Origin: Synanceia verrucosa
Taxonomy: Eukaryota; Chordata; Actinopteri; Perciformes; Synanceiidae
NCBI GenBank assembly: GCA_029721515.1
Contig: CM056561.1
Span: forward strand, 7,650,001 to 7,714,000
DNA: 64,000 bases
Direction: 5' to 3'
The position numbers and the translations under genes were made by a program. The notes beneath the pieces were generated by a model. That model made no database searches and was not told the DNA's origin. It worked only from the letters and a program-made list of their open reading frames with translations. Shown here piece after piece: positions 35,001 through 42,151 of this stretch (positions are counted from its first letter, which is position 1; every line of letters starts with the position of its first letter).

Positions 35001-35966
35001 GTGGTGTAGTGGTTAGCACTATCGCCTCACCTCAAGAAGGTACCGGGTTCGAATCCCGGGCCCTTTTTGTGTGGAGTTTGCATGTTCTCACCGTGTCTGC
35101 GTGGGTTCTCTCCGGGTACTCCGGCTTCCTCCCAGCATCCAAAAACATGCATGGGGATTAGGTTAATTGGCTAATTTAAATTGACCGTAGGTGTGGATGG
35201 TTGTCTGTCTCTATGTGGCGACTTGTCCAGGGTGTACCCTGCCTAAGACAGCTGGGATAGGCTCCAACCCCCCCCCGTGACCCTATGAGGATAAGCGGTA
35301 GATAATGGATGGATGGAAATGCTTTACAGTGTCAGCTGCACTTGTTTCAGTTACTTGAATACATTATTATTTCTTTTCAAGACTGTCGTCTCTTTACTTT
35401 GAAGTTTTCACCATATGGCCGGTGACATCTTGTTGTTGGGCTTCATATTACCATTAGCCATGTCTCCCTCTGTCATCACTGGGCTGTTATCCTCAGTGAA
35501 GCAGTGTCGACAGGCCAGACCTTGTTGTTCTCCACCTCTCTCTCTGTTTACTCAGACTGGGCAGGCGTGGTACATAACAAACAGGAAGCAGGCTGAGCCA
35601 CATGAGGAAGTCAGAAAGAGATGCTTATCAAAGCCAGATAATCACTTCCCATTTGTGCTGAGCTGAATGAATGGATCACAGGCTAAAGCATTTATGAACT
35701 GTGGCTGTAAATGAAAGGTTGCAGATATACTAGGTTTTATTTTTATATTTTTTTGTTTGGTATAAAAGTGAAAATCATCTTTTTATGAGTGAAGTGCTTT
35801 ATGGATGTGTGTGTATGATGAATGTTTCCTCTATCCCCAGCAGAGAGCAGGAGAGGGCTGCCGAAGGGGTCAGACTGCTGATGCTGGGAGCCAGGTTTCA
35901 CTGTCGGGCCCCTCTGCTGGACGACGCCCCAGCAATCTGGCTCAGCTGGCTGAGGACGACCTATGA
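9973..35966 (+). CDS. arhgef25: Rho guanine nucleotide exchange factor 25 (p63RhoGEF/GEFT), 16 coding exons
   Basis: This GEF is known in mammals to load GTP onto RhoA when activated by Gq/11 alpha subunits at the plasma membrane, driving contraction and cytoskeletal change. The exons are 9973-10078, 24451-24758, 25193-25303, 28454-28578, 29000-29066, 29456-29559, 29727-29796, 31250-31339, 31789-31881, 32304-32354, 32461-32538, 32648-32839, 33080-33260, 33597-33826, 34120-34254 and 35841-35966. All junctions are GT/AG and phase-consistent, giving 688 residues (the human protein has about 580). The N-terminus carries the KCGCC cysteine cluster (27-30) that is palmitoylated in the human protein. 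The DH domain spans about 213-400, with the core LLIKPVQRIMKY at 342-353. The PH domain spans about 402-516, with its C-terminal Trp at 509. The segment NFLNALQSPIEYQ (522-534) matches the Gq-binding extension. Residues 535-688 are Ser/Pro-rich and end in LAQLAEDDL, like human LAKLDEDEL. The synteny with slc26a10 supports the name over trio or kalrn. The start is the first in-frame ATG, with A at -3. Confidence 0.93.
14012..14080. repeat. Fragment of a common teleost interspersed repeat
   Basis: It carries the motif series GAGCTAAAACTGACAATTA, TTAATCTGCTAATTATGTC and TTGATTAATCAGTTAATTGC. This resembles the AT-rich end of the repeat family also seen at 21310-21605 and 31355-31480. It is diverged, and the family name cannot be given without a library search. 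Confidence 0.45.
21310..21605. repeat. Diverged teleost interspersed repeat
   Basis: Landmarks in order are TTTAGAGCTTTAACAACAAA, TATTTGATGGTTCCTGCTTA, GTGAATTAAATATCTTGAGG, TTTTAGATTGTGGTCTGACA and, after an indel-rich stretch, ACTTAATCAAGACTAGAATT. This layout matches a dispersed repeat widespread in teleosts, whose consensus has a GATTAATCGATTAAT-type end and a GGTTTTGGACTGTTG-type centre. No coding capacity. Confidence 0.5.
23061..23093. repeat. CA microsatellite
   Basis: About 16 CA units in arhgef25 intron 1. A shorter CA run lies at 23160-23175. Confidence 0.9.
24451..24758 (+). CDS. arhgef25: arhgef25 coding exon 2
   Basis: Encodes residues 36-138. DSYSAAGSEGSIS aligns with human ESYSIAGSEGSIS, and a Ser/Pro/Ala-rich linker leads to STLKKWLTNPVRKLSVG. 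The Leu-Lys-Lys-Trp-Leu element corresponds to human GLRRWLDHS, a conserved block also found in Trio and kalirin. It ends in phase 0 at a donor that is tandemly triplicated (see findings). Confidence 0.92.
25193..25303 (+). CDS. arhgef25: arhgef25 coding exon 3
   Basis: 37 codons (139-175), phase 0 at both ends. The peptide begins EWKDGLASPEDL and ends CTSLPNTQ. This linker region is poorly conserved. Acceptor tattccag, donor CAG|gtctga, which is weaker than consensus. Confidence 0.75.
25304..28453 (+). other. arhgef25: arhgef25 intron 3 (3.2 kb)
   Basis: No exon, RNA gene or repeat was identified apart from short CA-rich runs at about 25660-25710 and AT-rich low-complexity sequence at 26760-27010. 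A TGTC tetranucleotide run (about 28431-28449) sits immediately before the exon 4 acceptor. Confidence 0.55.
28454..28578 (+). CDS. arhgef25: arhgef25 coding exon 4
   Basis: Residues 176-216 plus two bases. An acidic Ser/Asp-rich linker leads to EEERRSALEKSM, the start of the DH domain (human KKKALERSM). The donor AGCAT|gtatgt splits the Met codon. Confidence 0.92.
29000..29066 (+). CDS. arhgef25: arhgef25 coding exon 5 (DH start)
   Basis: Completes the split Met codon, then encodes YVLKELIETEKHYVVDLGL, the first DH helix (conserved region 1). It ends in phase 0 at GAG|gtaaac. Confidence 0.95.
29456..29559 (+). CDS. arhgef25: arhgef25 coding exon 6 (DH)
   Basis: Encodes GYMATMNSKGIPEDMKGKDK through IFDWHKD. 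IVFGNIHQIFDWHKD is the DH region matching human IVFGNIQQIYEWHRD. Donor AAAGA|gtaagt. Confidence 0.95.
29727..29796 (+). CDS. arhgef25: arhgef25 coding exon 7 (DH)
   Basis: Encodes YFLGELEKCVEEPERLAQLF through IKH, the middle of the DH domain. Donor CAT|gtgagt. A CA microsatellite begins only about 20 bp into the intron. Confidence 0.95.
29815..29856. repeat. Interrupted CA microsatellite
   Basis: About 20 CA units with one CT interruption, near the start of arhgef25 intron 7. Confidence 0.9.
29857..31249 (+). other. arhgef25: Remainder of arhgef25 intron 7
   Basis: Apart from the poly-T run at 30032 no gene or named repeat is seen. The open frames in this stretch are short and show no family similarity. 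Confidence 0.5.
30032..30052. repeat. Poly-T run
   Basis: About 21 consecutive T in arhgef25 intron 7. It could be the reverse-strand tail of an old retroposed copy, but no element body was recognised beside it. Confidence 0.8.
31250..31339 (+). CDS. arhgef25: arhgef25 coding exon 8 (DH)
   Basis: Encodes ERRLHMYVVYCQNKPKSEHI and then VSEYIETYFE. It is nearly identical to the human protein over this span. Phase 0 at both ends. Confidence 0.96.
31355..31480. repeat. Teleost interspersed repeat fragment in arhgef25 intron 8
   Basis: Landmarks are CGATTAATCAAACATTATTT, TAGTCTATAAATGACAGAAA, AATAGTGACAAAAGTCAAAG and CCAACAATTGAAACCCCCAA. This is the same family as 21310-21605, in the opposite orientation and truncated. 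Confidence 0.6.
31789..31881 (+). CDS. arhgef25: arhgef25 coding exon 9 (DH conserved region 3)
   Basis: Encodes ELRQQLGHRLQLNDLLIKPV and then QRIMKYQLLLK (328-358). LIKPVQRIMKYQLLL is the DH signature helix that contacts the Rho GTPase. Confidence 0.97.
32304..32354 (+). CDS. arhgef25: arhgef25 coding exon 10 (DH)
   Basis: 17 codons, DFLKYYTKAGMDTEELE, matching human DFLKYYNRAGMDTADLE. A 106-base intron follows. Confidence 0.95.
32461..32538 (+). CDS. arhgef25: arhgef25 coding exon 11 (DH end)
   Basis: Encodes KAVEVMCFVPKRCNDMMNVG and then RLQGFE, the last DH helix and the linker to the PH domain. Confidence 0.96.
32648..32839 (+). CDS. arhgef25: arhgef25 coding exon 12 (PH N-terminal half)
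   Basis: 64 codons (402-465), GKITAQGKLLQQDTFTVTEQ onwards through RRIFLFEQLVIFSEP to NSIK. It covers strands 1-4 of the PH domain. Confidence 0.96.
33080..33260 (+). CDS. arhgef25: arhgef25 coding exon 13 (PH C-terminal half)
   Basis: Residues 466-525 plus one base. It starts VSCLGVEPSMEGD and contains the PH C-terminal helix with CRAWVNDVVQILESQ (Trp 509). It ends inside the Gq-binding extension, NFLN. The first three exon bases are GTG, so the acceptor reads ccag|gtgagc. Confidence 0.95.
33597..33826 (+). CDS. arhgef25: arhgef25 coding exon 14 (post-PH tail)
   Basis: Continues the Gq-binding motif, ALQSPIEYQRRES, then SNSLGR, which is also conserved in human. A Ser/Pro/His-rich tail and a Gln-Gly repeat (QGQGQGP) follow. 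The donor is taken as CGGGAT|gtaggt to keep phase 0. A donor four bases on (GATGTAG|gttt) would shift the frame. Confidence 0.9.
33862..33887. repeat. ATT trinucleotide microsatellite
   Basis: About 8 tandem ATT units, 35 bp into arhgef25 intron 14. Confidence 0.85.
34120..34254 (+). CDS. arhgef25: arhgef25 coding exon 15 (C-terminal tail)
   Basis: 45 codons, phase 0 at both ends, beginning PTVVQPCPADSHTVSPSH. The composition is tail-like with no recognised domain. It is supported by phase, by good splice sites (tctacag and ACAG|gtaatg) and by its position between conserved exons. It may be absent from tetrapod orthologues. Confidence 0.7.
34977..35329 (+). mobile_element. tRNA-derived SINE-like insertion with perfect 15-bp target-site duplication
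   Basis: The element body is 34992-35314. It starts GGCGGCACGGTGGTGTAGTG, has an intact B-box-type motif GGTTCGAATCC at 35047-35057 and shares its body with 2267-2606. It ends in the GATAAGCGGTAGATAATGGA and GGATG tail. Both flanks carry the identical 15-mer GGAAATGCTTTACAG (34977-34991 and 35315-35329). The undamaged promoter box and perfect duplication point to a fairly recent insertion, in sense orientation, in arhgef25 intron 15. Confidence 0.9.
35841..35966 (+). CDS. arhgef25: arhgef25 coding exon 16 (last coding exon)
   Basis: 41 codons plus TGA. It ends RRPSNLAQLAEDDL, which aligns with the human C-terminus ARLAKLDEDEL. The acceptor is a tandem AG (cccagcag), so splicing may include or skip one Gln codon without frame change. 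Confidence 0.88.
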   Translation, partial: QRAGEGCRRGQTADAGSQVSLSGPSAGRRPSNLAQLAEDDL

Positions 35967-37690
35967 ACTCTGACTGAAGCCATCTGTCTCTTGGGTCAGG
36001 AGGACAGCAGCTAATGCCATAGCTGTAGAGACAAGTAGATTTGTCTACTGTCTATTTATGCCAGGCTGGACCCTTACCTGGTTCAGTCATGATTTCTGGA
36101 GAATGATGAAGGAACACATGAAGGAATTACAGGCTGCAACTATAAATGACTTTGCTCCTGTTTTTAGAGAGCCATTCAAAGGGAGGCGACTAGCCGTGGA
36201 CACAGAGTGTTTTTGAACAGCACCTGGTGGGGTGTTACTGGGCACAGATTGAAAACATTCAATGGAACACTCAAGAGGAATTTGTATGAAGAAATATCCA
36301 TTCCTAATTGGGGCAGTCACTGGAGTTACGTGTGTGCCTGAATGTATGATCATGCTACTATGATGTGTGGATGTGTTGGAGTGGATGAGAGAGGCAGTGG
36401 CTCCTCTGGTAAATTTTCCTTGATGTTTTTTTTTTTCTGATGCCCCATTGTGAAGACAAGTTCAGCCACATTAACACATTTTGTCATTCCCCTGCTGACA
36501 ACTGAGTTTGCTGTTTGTGTCGACAAGAACGGGAAAGGCAGAACACTTGATGTGAACGCATCACAAGGACTATACTCACTTGAATTTCAACTGAAAGTGA
36601 AAAACTTTCTTTCTTGCTACAGTGTTGAGAGCCCCTGTGTGCTCTCTTATTCTGTTTGACTGGCCCTTGTTTGATCTGGTCAGAGAAGGTGTGAGGGAGC
36701 CCCCTGGAGGTTTTCTGTGGGTATGACGTCACTTCGAAAATACTTTTTGCTTTTTGGGAAACTCCAGAGGAGTTGTGAGATACAGATGGTGCATTCAAAG
36801 GGTTTGCTGTGCTGACCCAAAGTGTTGCATGCAGCGTCTCCTTGGCGATTGACTGACACAATGCTACTTTACATAGATCTTTCTTTTCCAGACTGAAGTA
36901 GAGTCCTTAAAAGTACATTGGTTTAAACTAATATGAATTGTTTTATTAGTCCACTGTTGTCATGTCAAGGCTGTGCACCATTTCTATAACCACTGTTAGC
37001 TTTTGCCCTCATGGACTAAATACTGTACAGTGCATACCATAAAAGCAATCATACATTTCCACTTGAAAGATGAAGGATGACACAGGTGTGCAACAGTATG
37101 AAGGATAATACTGTATGATCTGTATGATGCTGAATGTGCATGCTCCCTCTCCCTCAGACAACAGTGCCAAAAGCAGCAGCTCACCGCTCAAAACTTTCAC
37201 GCTCTTACCTTTTTGCTGCAAAACAATTGCAGTTATCTGTATTACTATCTGGACTGAAAGTGAGAAAAAGAGGAGAGAGGTGTCGAAAGGTGTCTATCCT
37301 GTCAACATCAGGTCAGTTCTTCTTTGTGGCCAGTAGAGGTCCCCACAAGGCTTTAGCTGCACCAAAGAGCAATAGGCCTCAAAACATCTGCGCTCACACT
37401 GAAGAAAAAGCTGCTCAGTATTTTGACTGAAACCAATAATTACTGACACAAAAATAAAAAGGTGAAAGGGAGACGTTAGGTGAGTGGAACCATCTCACAG
37501 ACTCCATCTGCAGTTAATGTGAACTTTACATGTTTCCATGGAAATTACCCATCAGTTTTTTTTCTTTAATACCATGACAGAGAACCAAAAGCAAGGACAT
37601 AAAACCAGGAGAGGGTCAGTCAATGCCCTGATTGACGGAGTAGAAACTGTTGTATCATATCAAATAAAGTGTCTTTTTGAAGCTGGGGCC
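35967..37690 (+). other. arhgef25: arhgef25 3' untranslated region
   Basis: 1.7 kb after the stop, without further coding exons, up to the AATAAA at 37663. Short open frames on both strands look random. An earlier AATAAA at about 37453 could give a shorter transcript. Confidence 0.65.
37663..37668 (+). terminator. arhgef25: Candidate polyadenylation signal of arhgef25
   Basis: AATAAA followed by GTGTCTTTTTGAAG and then a GT-rich stretch (gtgtttgtgtgtctc at about 37690-37704). This is the usual downstream element of a cleavage site. Confidence 0.65.
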
Positions 37691-37704
37691 GTGTTTGTGT
37701 GTCT

Positions 37705-38136
37705 CTATTAATCTCTCGTAATCTCTAAATTAAAGATAACATTATACTGTTAATGTCTTTACTGTTAATGTAATGTATACTGTTAATAGATGTAGCTCTG
37801 CTGTGTTGGGGATTTACAATGATTAATAATGTCATCCTTATGCATTCTCACAGCATGCTTGTTTCTTAATAATTCAACTAATAGTATAGCTCAAATATTA
37901 TTTTTTGCCCCTTCTTGGACCACCTTAGGAACCTGACAAAGGCAAAGCGTTTTACTTGCTGTGGCATCCCCCCTGGCAGAAAGTTCAAACAGGATAAAAA
38001 ACAAAGAGAAGAAACCACTGGATGAGCAGACATCTGGTTGGCTGGCCCCTGAATAAAGCCCCATTCTGGGCAGTAAAGCGGGGTCGATCGTAACACGGCT
38101 GTGATATATGGAGGGGGGGGAAAGGGGTATTAACTT
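37705..38136. other. Gap between convergent genes
   Basis: AT-rich and without recognisable coding sequence. It contains short direct repeats of ACTGTTAATGT-like units at about 37746-37785. Confidence 0.5.
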
Positions 38137-38337
38137 TCACAAGGGTGCAAAATCAAAGGGAGTTCCTGTCACCACTGAGGGGGTCTCAGCAACAGGGGTC
38201 CCATTCACAGGGAATTCCTCTCCAGTGCCCTCTGTTGCATCTGTTGACTCAATCTTCTCCACCAAGAGAAAGAAAACACTCATTAAAAGCCACATGACTG
38301 TGAACTTGATTGCAGCAGGCGAGACAAACAGCCCCAT
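38137..38337 (-). CDS. Candidate small membrane or secreted microprotein ORF (66 aa), unrecognised
   Basis: From the ATG (complement of 38335-38337) the minus strand is open for 66 codons. It starts MGLFVSPAAIKF, followed by a hydrophobic stretch (FTVMWLLMSVFFLLV, about residues 12-26). The rest is an acidic Thr/Pro-rich part with one N-glycosylation sequon (NGT) and repeated GTP and ETP motifs, ending FDFAPL. The layout is that of a signal peptide or single-pass anchor with a short extracellular tail. GC content is higher than on either side. Against it: the start context is weak (T at -3), no splice or polyadenylation signals are clear, and the plus strand is also open across it. It may lie in the sp5l 3' UTR. 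I do not recognise a family. Confidence 0.25.
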   Translation of the reverse strand: MGLFVSPAAIKFTVMWLLMSVFFLLVEKIESTDATEGTGEEFPVNGTPVAETPSVVTGTPFDFAPL

Positions 38338-39459
38338 CAATGGATTGAGTATTTACTTTGAGGTGTGGAAATCTTTGAACAGCCCACCATGTTAGGAGCT
38401 TCTTCCTTCACACCCGCAGCACAAAGAGCAGCATTTGTATTCTGAATGCATTCAAATTATCATTTAAATAAAATGTTAGATCTTAAGGAGCTCCGGGGCA
38501 TCAGAAATTCACACATTTACTGAATGAGCTAAGAGGGTTTTAAACCACTGACTCTCACTGACAGTCATGGATATTTACTTCACAATCAGTCACCAACAAG
38601 TAAGACATTAACAAATAAATAACATTAAAACAGTGATGTTGTTTCAGCAAGGACAATGTTTATTAAAATTTACATGCGGCCATAACCCAAATAAAATTGT
38701 TCATGATATTTTTTTTTACATAATTTACAAAGAATTTAAACATTTTAAATGTTTTCTTATCTGGAGCAATGGTGCTTCACATTCCTGCTTAAGAGCAGAC
38801 AGAGATAAGTCTGTAAATCAAAGACTTACATTTAAAAAAAAAAAAGATCCCTAACTTGAAGCTGACAAATCAGGGGATGTTTTGGAATCAAAATCTAATT
38901 AACAGCAACAGAGGCATTGTTGCCCTCTGAACCTGTGTTCTACAGCAGAAATTAAGAAATTATAATTTTTATCCAGCAACATTTAGCTATAATAAGGCAT
39001 ACATTTATTTTGAATGTGATGATATGCAACATTTGAGGGTGAAGTCCGCTCATGTCTGCCACATTTTTCAAAATCTATTTACAATATGAATCCTGAAAAA
39101 TGTTCAGGTTTTCACATCAGTTGGAAGTTTAACAAATTTTCAATTGTTAAAGGCATAAAATCAGTTATGGTTCAAGGGAAATCTGTTTGAATGGCATCTT
39201 GAAAAGTACAATGAATTCAGCAAAACGCTCACAATATCACTGAAAAAGGCTTCAAGTGTTCTTTAAAGGTGCTTTGCCTCAAACACCCAATTATTAAATT
39301 CTCTAAATATATTTTTATGGTACAACTTGAAGTCAAAAGTCAGTCTTTGACAAGAGAAGATGTTTGGGGAACTGGATGCTCACCCTCTAGTGCAAACCTA
39401 TGGCAGGAAGTGGAAGTCATTGTTGATTGTTGTTATATTTGAATGATGGATCACACAGA
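38338..39459 (-). other. sp5l: Probable sp5l 3' untranslated region
   Basis: AT-rich sequence following the sp5l stop on the minus strand. Minus-strand AATAAA hexamers occur at 39004-39009 and 38659-38664 and are candidate cleavage signals. No other coding sequence was recognised. Confidence 0.5.
38659..38664 (-). terminator. sp5l: Candidate polyadenylation signal of sp5l
   Basis: AATAAA on the minus strand (TTTATT on plus), about 800 bases after the stop codon. The hexamer at 39004-39009 is an alternative nearer site. Confidence 0.35.
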
Positions 39460-40500
39460 TCACTCTCTCTTGATGTTGGTGAGCAGAGGGTCTGTGCTTT
39501 GTGAAGGCTGCACAGACCTGCTCTTCCTGGTCTGGTGGGTCTTGACATGTTTGGAGAGGTGGTCGCTCCTCATGAACCTCTTGCCACACTGCTGGCACCC
39601 GAAGCGCTTCTCTCCAGTGTGTGTGCGCAGGTGCCGCTGTAGCTCGTCTGAACGGGTGAAGCTTTTACCGCAGAAGAGCCAGTTACAGATGAAGGGCCTC
39701 TCCCCGGCATGCCAGCGCAGATGCGCCTTGAGGTGAGAGGTCTTCTTGTACACTTTGCCACACTCTGGGATGTGACAAATGTGCAGTCTCTTCTTTCCAA
39801 ACTCTAGCCCCCCACCATTGGCCTGGCAGTTTGGGCACTTACAGCGGCGGCAGCGTCGTGTGGAGCTCAGCAGACCCTTGGAGGTGCCTTGGAGAAGGGC
39901 AGCAATCTGGGGCTGGTGGCCCAAAACCAGCTGTCTGCCTATGGAGAAGGGATGATTGGTGGGGGTGGCGTTGGTTTGGGGTAGGCTCCACCATTGCTGC
40001 CCTTCTTCCACATGGGCTGCAGGCAGGTGATGCCTGGATGAGGAGTTTTGGAGGAAGCTTGGGAAGTTTTGTCCCACACTGTTGTGCTGAGGGTAATATG
40101 AGCTGGTGGCCTGCGCCTGCGATGACAATACTTTGACGGGGGAGAGTTCGAAGGAGTAGGAAGAAGGAGGTTCAGCCGGAGGGGTGAGAGGCAGCTCATG
40201 GTGGTGATGGTGATGGTGGGAGTGATGGTGATGGTGTCCCAGTCCAGGCTGCATGTGTCCCGGGAACTGCACCTTGGGCACCGTGAAAGTCATCTGGTGT
40301 GTGCTGAGGGCTGTGCTGGGTGCCATGTCGTTGCTCCAGAGCTGAAACATTCCTGATGTGGAGCTGACGGTGCTTTCGTAGGGGAACTGAGAGCCATCTG
40401 AGCCCATAGTGCCTCCCACCTGCCAGGCCTGGCTACAGGTGGTGGCCAGGAAGGAGAGCGCGTTGGGTGCTCCCTCTGGAGAGGAGCTGGGTGTCCGGTC
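39460..40500 (-). CDS. sp5l: sp5l coding exon 2
   Basis: Starts DRTPSSSPEG immediately after the acceptor (minus strand tatcaccacacag) and runs to the TGA at 39460-39462. It carries the activation region, the His tract, the buttonhead box and all three zinc fingers. Confidence 0.95.
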   Translation of the reverse strand, partial: DRTPSSSPEGAPNALSFLATTCSQAWQVGGTMGSDGSQFPYESTVSSTSGMFQLWSNDMAPSTALSTHQMTFTVPKVQFPGHMQPGLGHHHHHSHHHHHHHELPLTPPAEPPSSYSFELSPVKVLSSQAQATSSYYPQHNSVGQNFPSFLQNSSSRHHLPAAHVEEGQQWWSLPQTNATPTNHPFSIGRQLVLGHQPQIAALLQGTSKGLLSSTRRCRRCKCPNCQANGGGLEFGKKRLHICHIPECGKVYKKTSHLKAHLRWHAGERPFICNWLFCGKSFTRSDELQRHLRTHTGEKRFGCQQCGKRFMRSDHLSKHVKTHQTRKSRSVQPSQSTDPLLTNIKRE

Positions 40501-40916
40501 CTGTGTGGTGATACAAATACACATCATGAACCACTTTGAAGACAACTACAAGTTTGAAATCTGAATTTATTTTCATCAATATTAAAAACACAAACAAACA
40601 AATACTGGCACTATATGTCATCCAAATAGTGTATGTGACTGATAAGTTTTAAACATGCAGTTTCATTTGTCCTGATATGTTTTACTCTAACTTGCCTCTT
40701 TTTTCTATTATCCCAATATTTGGAATAATAATTTAACCGCTATAACAAGTTTTATTATGTACAGTTCAATCAGATTCATTCATTACGCACACTTTCACCA
40801 ACACAAACGCGTAAAAATACATCCGCGTGCAATGCGTCAAAAAAGATGATTATATAACAAACCTGTAGGAAGGTGTGCAAAAAGTTGTCGGTCCTTTGTA
40901 TCGCCAGCGCAGCCAT
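39460..40916 (-). CDS. sp5l: Sp5-like zinc-finger transcription factor, two exons, 364 aa
   Basis: Exons are the complements of 40863-40916 and 39460-40500; the 362-base intron has GT/AG ends and phase 0. Sp5 proteins bind GC/GT boxes and act downstream of Wnt and FGF in mesoderm and tail development. The N-terminus MAALAIQRTDNFLHTFLQ-DRTPSSSP resembles human SP5 (LQAFLQDRTPSASP). A His-rich run occupies 107-119, followed by ELPLTPPAEP (120-129) and FELSPVKVL, an Sp5 hallmark. The buttonhead box CKCPNC is at 238-243. Three C2H2 fingers lie at 260-282, 290-312 and 320-340, with contact helices KTSHLKA, RSDELQR and RSDHLSK, the standard GC-box set. The end is LLTNIKRE, similar to the VKRE of SP5. 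Finger 1 has KVYKKTSH and the linker AGERPF, differing from the KVYGKTSH and TGERPF of SP5. This argues for the fish sp5l paralogue rather than sp5a, but the paralogue choice is from memory. Confidence 0.9.
40863..40916 (-). CDS. sp5l: sp5l coding exon 1
   Basis: 18 codons from ATG, MAALAIQRTDNFLHTFLQ, then donor CTACAG|gtttgt on the minus strand. A tiny first coding exon ending at FLQ is typical of the Sp5 group. Confidence 0.88.
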
Positions 40917-41236
40917 CTGTCCTCGCGCTCCGTTTCCACGCACCTGCAACACAAACTGCGCCGAGAGGCGACGACGCACAAAGTCTAAAGTAGAGCTCGG
41001 TGCGCAGAAGGAAAAGATGCTCGCATTCGAGTCTTGGATGACTCAGACACACTTGGCAGAGCAGACTGGGAAATCCCACGTCATTCAAATGTCCCTCAGT
41101 CCAGCAGGTAAATATGTCTTAGTGTTGTAGCAGTCCAGGTGATTTTGGTACTGGAGCAGCCCGGCTGAAGTTAGAGGCAGAGTGGCGCGCAGTAAATCCT
41201 TGCGATCATCTCAAAGGCGCCTGAGCTGCGTCTTCT

Positions 41237-41244
41237 CTTTATAG
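41237..41244 (-). promoter_or_regulatory. sp5l: Candidate TATA box of sp5l
   Basis: CTATAAAG on the minus strand, about 320 bases before the start codon. It predicts transcription from about 41205-41215 and a leader of roughly 290-300 bases. A TCAAAGG core (about 41211-41217) lies at the predicted start. This is an inference from position and match; no transcript evidence is available here. Confidence 0.45.
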
Positions 41245-41779
41245 AGAGAATAGATCCTCTCAACGGGGTCTCCAGTATGATGCAGGAGAGGCAGTCAATA
41301 GAGATGAGATGTGAGGGAGGAAGGAGGGGGATTGTTAGGTGAAGGGGTGGGCTACTCATAATTTCACTCAATTTCAACCAAATGCTGACCCCAAGAGCTG
41401 ACTCCTCCTCCGATTGTTCTGAAAAAAGAAGGCATGATAAGAGGTTTCCTGTAATATATATATGTACATTGGAGAGGATCTGGTTGAACTTCTCTGGACA
41501 CCTCATGTCATGGCCCATTTCTTTAAAATTTCAAATAAACCCTGCACAGCATGATTAAAAAAAAAGAAAAACATATTTCAAAGTCTCACCATTTTGTGTT
41601 TCAGCAACTTTTACTTTCTACATTTAGAACCACATTTTTACACAATGACTAAATGCTTAGTCTGTGAAAAGATGTAAGATTAATATAGCTAGCTTAGTCA
41701 AACATATTTTCCACTCTGGGAGTATTTGCATATTGCTTTGACTCCACTGTGGGAATTCAAGTATTAAATACATGGATTT

Positions 41780-41795
41780 TATATATATATATATT
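41780..41795. repeat. Short AT dinucleotide run
   Basis: About 7-8 tandem AT units followed by poly-T. Confidence 0.8.
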
Positions 41796-42127
41796 TTTTT
41801 TATACTTTTCCTTGTAGTCATCATATCTTGCATCAGATAATGCAACAAAGGATTAACATTAAAGGAGAGATTGATGCAAGGAGAAAAATAACCAAGTTTT
41901 AGCTGTTTATGAAAATTCTGGTCCCAATATTTCCACCCATTCACTATAGTCAAATTTTACAGTGTGCAGCTGGAGTTAATGTGCATGATAAACAATTGTC
42001 AGAAGACGATGAGCATAAAACATTTTTTGGTACAGCATGCACACACAGTAGTTTGCCATTTTAATTCACTGTTTGATATTAGTTTTCTCCTCTGTTTTGT
42101 TAACGCTGCAGCAGGCAGCTCCTCGGC

Positions 42128-42151
42128 TCACACACACACACACACACACAC
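42128..42151. repeat. CA microsatellite
   Basis: About 12 CA units, upstream of sp5l. Confidence 0.9.

Noticed and set aside
38108..38395. 95-codon plus-strand frame opposite the candidate microprotein
   Set aside because: It lacks any recognisable topology or motif and is most simply the shadow of the minus-strand frame.
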